From Bimastos eiseni (Eukaryota; Annelida; Clitellata; Crassiclitellata; Lumbricidae), in contig OY365806.1 in the NCBI GenBank assembly GCA_959347315.1, positions 23,388,900 through 23,452,899 of the forward strand: a stretch of DNA of 64,000 bases, in the 5' to 3' direction. The position numbers and the translations under genes are program-made. This document shows, one piece after another, positions 59,116-64,000 of this stretch; within the stretch, counting starts at the first letter, position 1, and every line of letters starts with the position of its first letter. The notes under the pieces are model-generated. The model saw only the letters and a list, made by a program, of their open reading frames with translations. It ran no database searches and was not told the DNA's origin.

Positions 59116-59955
59116 TAGTGTTGTTTTAATAATGTTTTAAATTTAGTTTTAGTTTTAGTTATGATTGTTAGTCGTCATTTATAGTTTTAGTTTTAGTTGT
59201 ATTTTCTATGTCTCAAATATAGTTTTAGTTAGTTTTAGTTTTGTCAGTTATAGTTTTAGTTAGTTTTAGCTTTGTCAATTAAAGTTTTGGTTTAGGTAGC
59301 TGATTTTAGTATAAGTAAGCTAACTATAGTTTATAAGTAATTATAATTATAGTTTAGCTTAAGTATGCTAATTACAGCTTTAGTAATTTAATATCAATTT
59401 AAGCTATAGCAATAATATTTTAGTTATATTTCAATTCTAATAAAATGTCAGGGGTAGACCATAATTATTATGGTCTACCATTGACATTCGTCGCACGTGA
59501 GGCCAAAGACGAGAGAAATGTCAACATTTCTGAATTAATTAAGTGAACTTTTCGCAGTAAGTACCGTACATTTTTGCTAAATAAAAACCATATGATTCGA
59601 ATTCGCATTAAACGGTATCCGGAGGTAGACACATATCGTTCTCCTCGTGTGTCTTAACATAGATGAACAATTACTAGAAAAGGTAATGTATGGCATAACG
59701 TTACATCATTTGCAGAATTATGTACAAATCATGCAAACAACGAATAGGCGCCTAAGTCAGGAATATTTTCAAGCAGAAATATTTGTTTTATTTCGGCTAA
59801 ATATCGTTTTAGTTTTAATTACCACAAACTTCGTTTTAGTTTTAGCTTTCGTTGGTCCTGCGATTTTGTTTTAGTCTTAGTTTTCGTTAACGAAAACGTT
59901 TGATTTTCGTTAATTATCGTTTTAGTTTTAGTTTTCGTTAACGAAAACAACACTA
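59116..59955. mobile_element. non-autonomous hAT element, 840 bp, with TTTTAG-rich ends
   Basis: The left end is TAGTGTTGTTTT and the right end read inward is the same, TAGTGTTGTTTTCG. Flanking octamers are GTTGAGTG (59108-59115) and GTTGAATG (59956-59963), seven of eight identical. The hAT-type TAGTG end and 8-bp duplication fit. The subterminal regions consist of TTTTAGTTTTAG repeats (plus a TTTTCGTTAACGAAAA palindrome on the right). An internal hairpin lies at 59446-59486. No transposase frame is present. Confidence 0.9.
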
Positions 59956-59963
59956 GTTGAATG

Positions 59964-61862
59964 CCATTCAAGACGACGATACTTGGAAAACAGACGCCAC
60001 GAACGTATTTGGGAGATGAACTGCTAAATGAAAATATATCTGTAACGTTTATTTAACTACGCATTCAACAGATGAATGCATATTTAAGAAAATTGAAGCC
60101 ATTGGCCTATCAGAGGATAATCGAAACAACTGGTGTAGTGCCTATTATGTGGTGAGTAGGAGTGGCCTGATAACCGAAACTTATAGACAGCTGCAGCTCA
60201 GAACGACCGGTGATGAGTTCACAGTAGTGGAAAAACTGAAAAATATGGCTACATGAGAAGAAGCAAACAGATATTACTTAATAAAACGTATTTAACAGAA
60301 TGCATTCTTGTCTCTTTAATGTCTAATAAGAACAACCGGTCCCAACGACGGAGGAAAAGTTTTTTTGCGTTTTTCCGTACGCTGTGTACCTGGACGCTAA
60401 AAGGATTAGATGCACGGCGTAGTCCTATTTATCTGCTGCTGCTGCTGCTGCTGTGTGAGTGACCGGAAGCTGGTGCATCTGTGTGCGCTATGCATGTATG
60501 TGTGTGTATGAGTGACCGTGTGCTGTGTGTGTGGCGTATGCTATAGGCTGATGACGGTCTCTGTGTCAATGGCTTCAGTTAGACAACCGACGACGATGAC
60601 GTCTGAAGAGAATCATACCAGAAAAACATCGCTTGGATTAAGCGAACAAATGTCGTCTAAAAGTTCATAAGATCCACTGATGCATGTAACTATTCGGGTC
60701 ATTGATGACGGATTCGTGTGAAACAAGGATGCAGCTGAACATCTATTCAACTCAAGGTATAGTACCTGTACATATGCGCCTCTGATCTTGAAGGGGCGCT
60801 ATATCTAGTATTTTTGATTGATTTTTTGATTGATATGCATATAAGATATATTGTATCATTTTGAGAATTTGTAAAGCGCTTCATACAATAATTATAAGCC
60901 ATTCAGAGTTGTTATTAGCGTGAATGCTCCTAAGTGCACAGCGGTCAGATGAGGGAGAAAGAAGATGGTAATTCCGAGTGGAAAGGCCCATAATGGCAAA
61001 GGTCAGATGTTACGCAGGACCAGCAACAGAAATGCTCTCCTGTATACAAAAAGCTATCTCTGTCCATAGAATTGACAGATTGAGAAAGTCAAAAAGCGTG
61101 ATCGAGTAGAGAGAAGTCTTCGAAGTTCGCATAGACTTGTGATAGAAAGGTTGACTCAAAAGGTAAGTTGACCTTGAATTAAGATGAATGCTCAAATATT
61201 ACAAATAAGGCTGTTTACGTTGCTAAGAAGGCGTTTGGAATCAGATGGATTCAAGAAAGTCAAGAAAGTCCGTTTATAGCAATCCCTATGAGTGATTATA
61301 TTAAGCAGTTCAAAGGGCTGTCATGCTGATGATAAGTGCAAGTAAGCAAGTAAGAGCACAGTTAAGCATATGGAGGGTTTCCATTGAAATGGCACACTGG
61401 AAGTAATGGATTGTGGACAGGAAAGATTAATCGGTTTGTCGGTATCAGAGACATCTGATTAATACTCACGCCTCTCTTAGTGCCAGCGAACTTCCGAGAA
61501 GCAAGCCGAAGCGATTTATACATTGGCATGGCGCCTTGTGTTTCTCGCACGTGGCTCTTTGAACCAAGCCGCCTTGTCCTTGTTTATGCGGCAAGTAATG
61601 TTGTCGATAGCTTGCTGAGTGGCGATCCACACGAAGCGATATTTAGTTAGACCATTCCTTATCGGTTACGTAGTTTCTCGGTCGTTGTATTCAGAGATCA
61701 GATTTCACTAACGGAGAAAGGCAGGCACATGGCTCTCATTGTAACTACAGAACTGGCATTTCGGATAACATGAGATCAAAGTCAATAGATCAACCAATTA
61801 GAATTAGCCATTAGTTTTGTCCATGGGGCATGAGAACAGCGTGCTTATTTTTCGTAAATAGG
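59964..61862. other. no gene recognised; (CTG)n at 60432
   Basis: A (CTG)7 tract lies at about 60432-60454. GAAGGGGCGCTATATCTAG near 60790, followed by TTGATTGATT, looks like a SINE tail. Remaining frames are short. ACGTAAATAA-type AT-rich DNA elsewhere. Confidence 0.45.
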
Positions 61863-61928
61863 CGATCGACGACTCCCACTCTTCGTGTCTTACGACCGTA
61901 AGACACGAAGAGTGGGAGTCGTCGATCG
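61863..61928. repeat. perfect 32-bp-arm palindrome with 2-nt loop
   Basis: 61863-61894 is the exact reverse complement of 61897-61928; only AC separates the arms. The outer arm begins CGATCGACGACTCCCACTC. There are no mismatches. Confidence 0.97.
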
Positions 61929-62027
61929 AGGATTATTTTGGAGACTTGCTAACAGAATGTCTACTTAATATGAGACTAACATGGCGAAGTTTGACAATGT
62001 CTAGTTAAGAGACACGTGTATGGCATT

Positions 62028-62156
62028 GCCATCCTTGTTAACTAGACACTTGACTAAGTTAATAACTGAGTCAAATGTCTAGTTAACAAGGATGCATGGC
62101 ATATCTGTTAACTAAGCATAACTTAAAGTTATGTTTAGTTAGCAGACATGCCATCC
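62028..62156. repeat. nested inverted repeats with TGTCTAGTTAAC core
   Basis: 62028-62055 pairs with 62069-62100 (CCTTGTTAACTAGACA arm, one mismatch and a 4-nt indel). 62105-62124 pairs with 62126-62145 (CTGTTAACTAAGCATAACTT arm, two mismatches). GGATG..GCAT..CTG at about 62089-62107 also pairs with AGACATGCCATCC (62144-62156). TGTCTAGTTAAG occurs upstream near 61998 as well. Confidence 0.88.
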
Positions 62157-62481
62157 TTATTATTTTACGTTAAATTGAAATAAAATTTTGACTAAAGTAT
62201 GACGTCAAATGAATCTCAAGATAAAATAACATATATTCGTGTTTGATGTTAAATCAATAGGACGCACTGCAGAATGATCTCAAGTCATGAAAGGATGATT
62301 GCAAGATATTACAGGAGTCGAATTTAACTGTATGTCAGTCATGCAAGGCGTCGTCAATCCTGTTGCTCATTGTAGCAAAACACCGTCTAACGAATGAAAG
62401 GCTTAGTCGACCTTTGGTAGAGTATAGCGGGTATCGATCCCACGTCCAATCTGATCATCTGCTGTCGTGCCGGAGTATCAC

Positions 62482-62713
62482 CATTCACCTAACCTCATCT
62501 TCACCTAAACCCCCTCTTCACCAAATAACCTCTTCACCGAAACTCCCTCTTCACCAAATCCCCTTTTCACCTAAACTCCCTTTTCACCCAAACCCCATTT
62601 TCACCTAAGCCTCTTTTCACCTAAACCACATTTTCACCTAAACCACATTTTCACCTAAACACATTTTCACCTAAACCACATTTTCACCTAAACCCTATTT
62701 TCACCTAAACCCC
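62482..62713. repeat. 17-bp minisatellite (TTTTCACCTAAACCMCA)
   Basis: About 14 imperfect units, from TTCACCTAAACCCCCTC at the left to TTTTCACCTAAACCACA at the right. The spacing is 16-17 bp, with one 15-bp unit. C-rich unit ends resemble the subunits in FB-1 and FB-2. Confidence 0.9.
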
Positions 62714-62763
62714 TCCCTGTCTCGAGATTCTTGTTGCTAGATAGTTATGTCTATAAGATTATT

Positions 62764-62954
62764 ATAGCGTAGCAGCTGCCATATGTTTTTATCAACTAGC
62801 AAGACTGGTTTGGGATTGCACGTTCTAGAATGCCTACAGAATCGAACGGTAATAGCTACCGACCGTTCGATTTTGTAGGCGTTCTAGAACGTGCAACCCC
62901 AAACCAGTCGTTGCAAGTTGACAAAAACATAGTCTATGGCAGCTGCTACGCTAT
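62764..62954. repeat. long palindrome, about 90-bp arms
   Basis: The left arm begins ATAGCGTAGCAGCTGCCATA and contains ACTGGTTTGGG and GCACGTTCTAGAATGCCTAC. The right arm repeats all of these inverted and ends TATGGCAGCTGCTACGCTAT. The arms are about 87-93 bp with scattered mismatches and small indels. A loop of about 11 nt lies around 62851-62861. This is probably a miniature foldback transposon. No target duplication was evident. Confidence 0.93.
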
Positions 62955-64000
62955 GATCTCATAGGCATGACTACACTCGTCACAACCACACAGTTTATTT
63001 GTTAAAACTCAGCAGAGCGGATTTCTACCAAAAAATACACTTGCATGCTTGCCAATTAGTGCTAACCAGAGGCTTGAATCTCAGCGAAAGTAGTCTATAG
63101 ATCTACTCATTTATTCGGTACTACAACTTGCTTCAACAGAAGAACCGCAATTAGTCTCAACGCCGAATTGTTGAGGAGTTGGTAGGACTGCGCAGGCCTA
63201 CTCAGTGCACACCGGAATACACAAGTTGTTTCTCCTGATGCCTTAGATAGAAAAATAGATTAAGCGGAAGTTTGATATTTAAGATAGTCTTAGAAAGTAA
63301 AACACATGGCCACAACTAATGTGTGGACGATGACAATCTTTGCAACTTGTAATTCTTCATAAAGCGTGACGCATTCAGCGCCAATCCAATGTCCCTTATT
63401 GGTTTCCAAATGGAGTTTGACACTACACGAGTGTTACGTGACAACTTGCAGTCCAATTGACTGGTCGAATCGTAGGTCACAGCAGAAATAAAAACGAAAA
63501 CATTACCCAGCAACATTTGCTCGTGACCAACAAAATGATGAAAAATGACACCTTAGGCTTAGAGGCATTGAAAGACATGCATGCAAGTGATAAATGTGTG
63601 TGCGTAGGGTGCGAGATGCAGGTGACAAACTGTCATTCATTCTACCGATCAATTATTCCAACTTCCTTCTTCCTATCTAAAGACAAATTTATACATTACG
63701 GGGGATAAAAAACGGGCGAATGGATTAGCCAACGTTGGCCCACTGCGTCCTAGATTGTCTGTTCATTGGCAAATGTTGACTCGGTCGACAGCGAATGCAT
63801 CAGTCATATAACCGCTATAGTCATCACTCCAATGCAATTCAGGCTGGAAAATGTAACGACCGACCATTGAAAAGCCCAGACAGAGTCCTTCCAACCGACG
63901 TCTTCACACGTGGCGTCATTTCTTCGCAGTTGCTTCATCGTAGCTCCTCTTCTTCGCTATCATGAACTCGTCCGTTCGTCTTCGAGGCTCAAGCTACTTA
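62955..64000. other. no gene recognised
   Basis: Ordinary sequence with short frames and no recognisable domain. Confidence 0.5.

Overview
This window is eukaryotic, intergenic or intronic, repeat-dense DNA from an invertebrate animal. It is AT-rich and full of stops in all frames. It carries many long simple-sequence tracts, degraded non-LTR retrotransposons, tRNA-headed SINE-like sequences and non-autonomous DNA transposons. I could not support any intact host protein-coding gene, rRNA or functional tRNA. Most longer reading frames are translations of microsatellites or minisatellites, or chance frames of 60-120 codons. The repeat spectrum (GATA/GACA, long CT, AAT tails, tRNA-SINEs, RTE-like 3' tails) and a strikingly frequent TAGGCCTA palindrome would fit a marine invertebrate such as a mollusc. 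That placement is an inference.

Layout. 0-4 kb: unique-looking sequence with one strong hairpin (819-928). 4-7 kb: microsatellites, a frameshifted LINE fragment (4964-5934) and a complete but dead Tc1/mariner-type element with about 140-bp inverted repeats and TA target duplication (6037-6755). 7-20 kb: scattered repeats, a (ATGT)n tract, a 15-bp minisatellite (12369-12700), a tRNA-headed SINE (about 13515) and degenerate GACCAAGACCGA arrays. 20-31 kb: a LINE endonuclease fragment (minus strand, 20700-20981), a telomere-like tract, a second copy of the first LINE family with a long AAT/ACT tail (27006-27855), a U2 snRNA-like sequence (28030) and a long GATA/GACA block. 31-40 kb: a small hAT element with an 8-bp target duplication (31038-31215), a 225-bp perfect CT tract, and a duplicated 95-bp segment. 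39.9-44.2 kb: two related foldback-type transposons. 44-48 kb: a LINE reverse-transcriptase C-terminus with 3' tail and a 1.2-kb hAT element with a perfect 8-bp target duplication. 48-64 kb: simple repeats, a 20-bp satellite, a second tRNA-SINE, an 840-bp hAT element, and a cluster of hairpins and palindromes at 61.8-63.0 kb.

The most unusual content is the pair of elements at 39977-40659 and 42961-44153. Both begin GGGT and end ACCC, both sit between 9-bp direct repeats, and both have terminal inverted repeats built from short tandem units (GACAAAACCCCC-like and GGACATTTCCCC-like) that share a GTAGGACAA motif. This is foldback (FB) / Mutator-like architecture. They look like divergent members of one family of minisatellite-ended transposons. 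None of the mobile elements in the window appears able to encode its own mobilisation.
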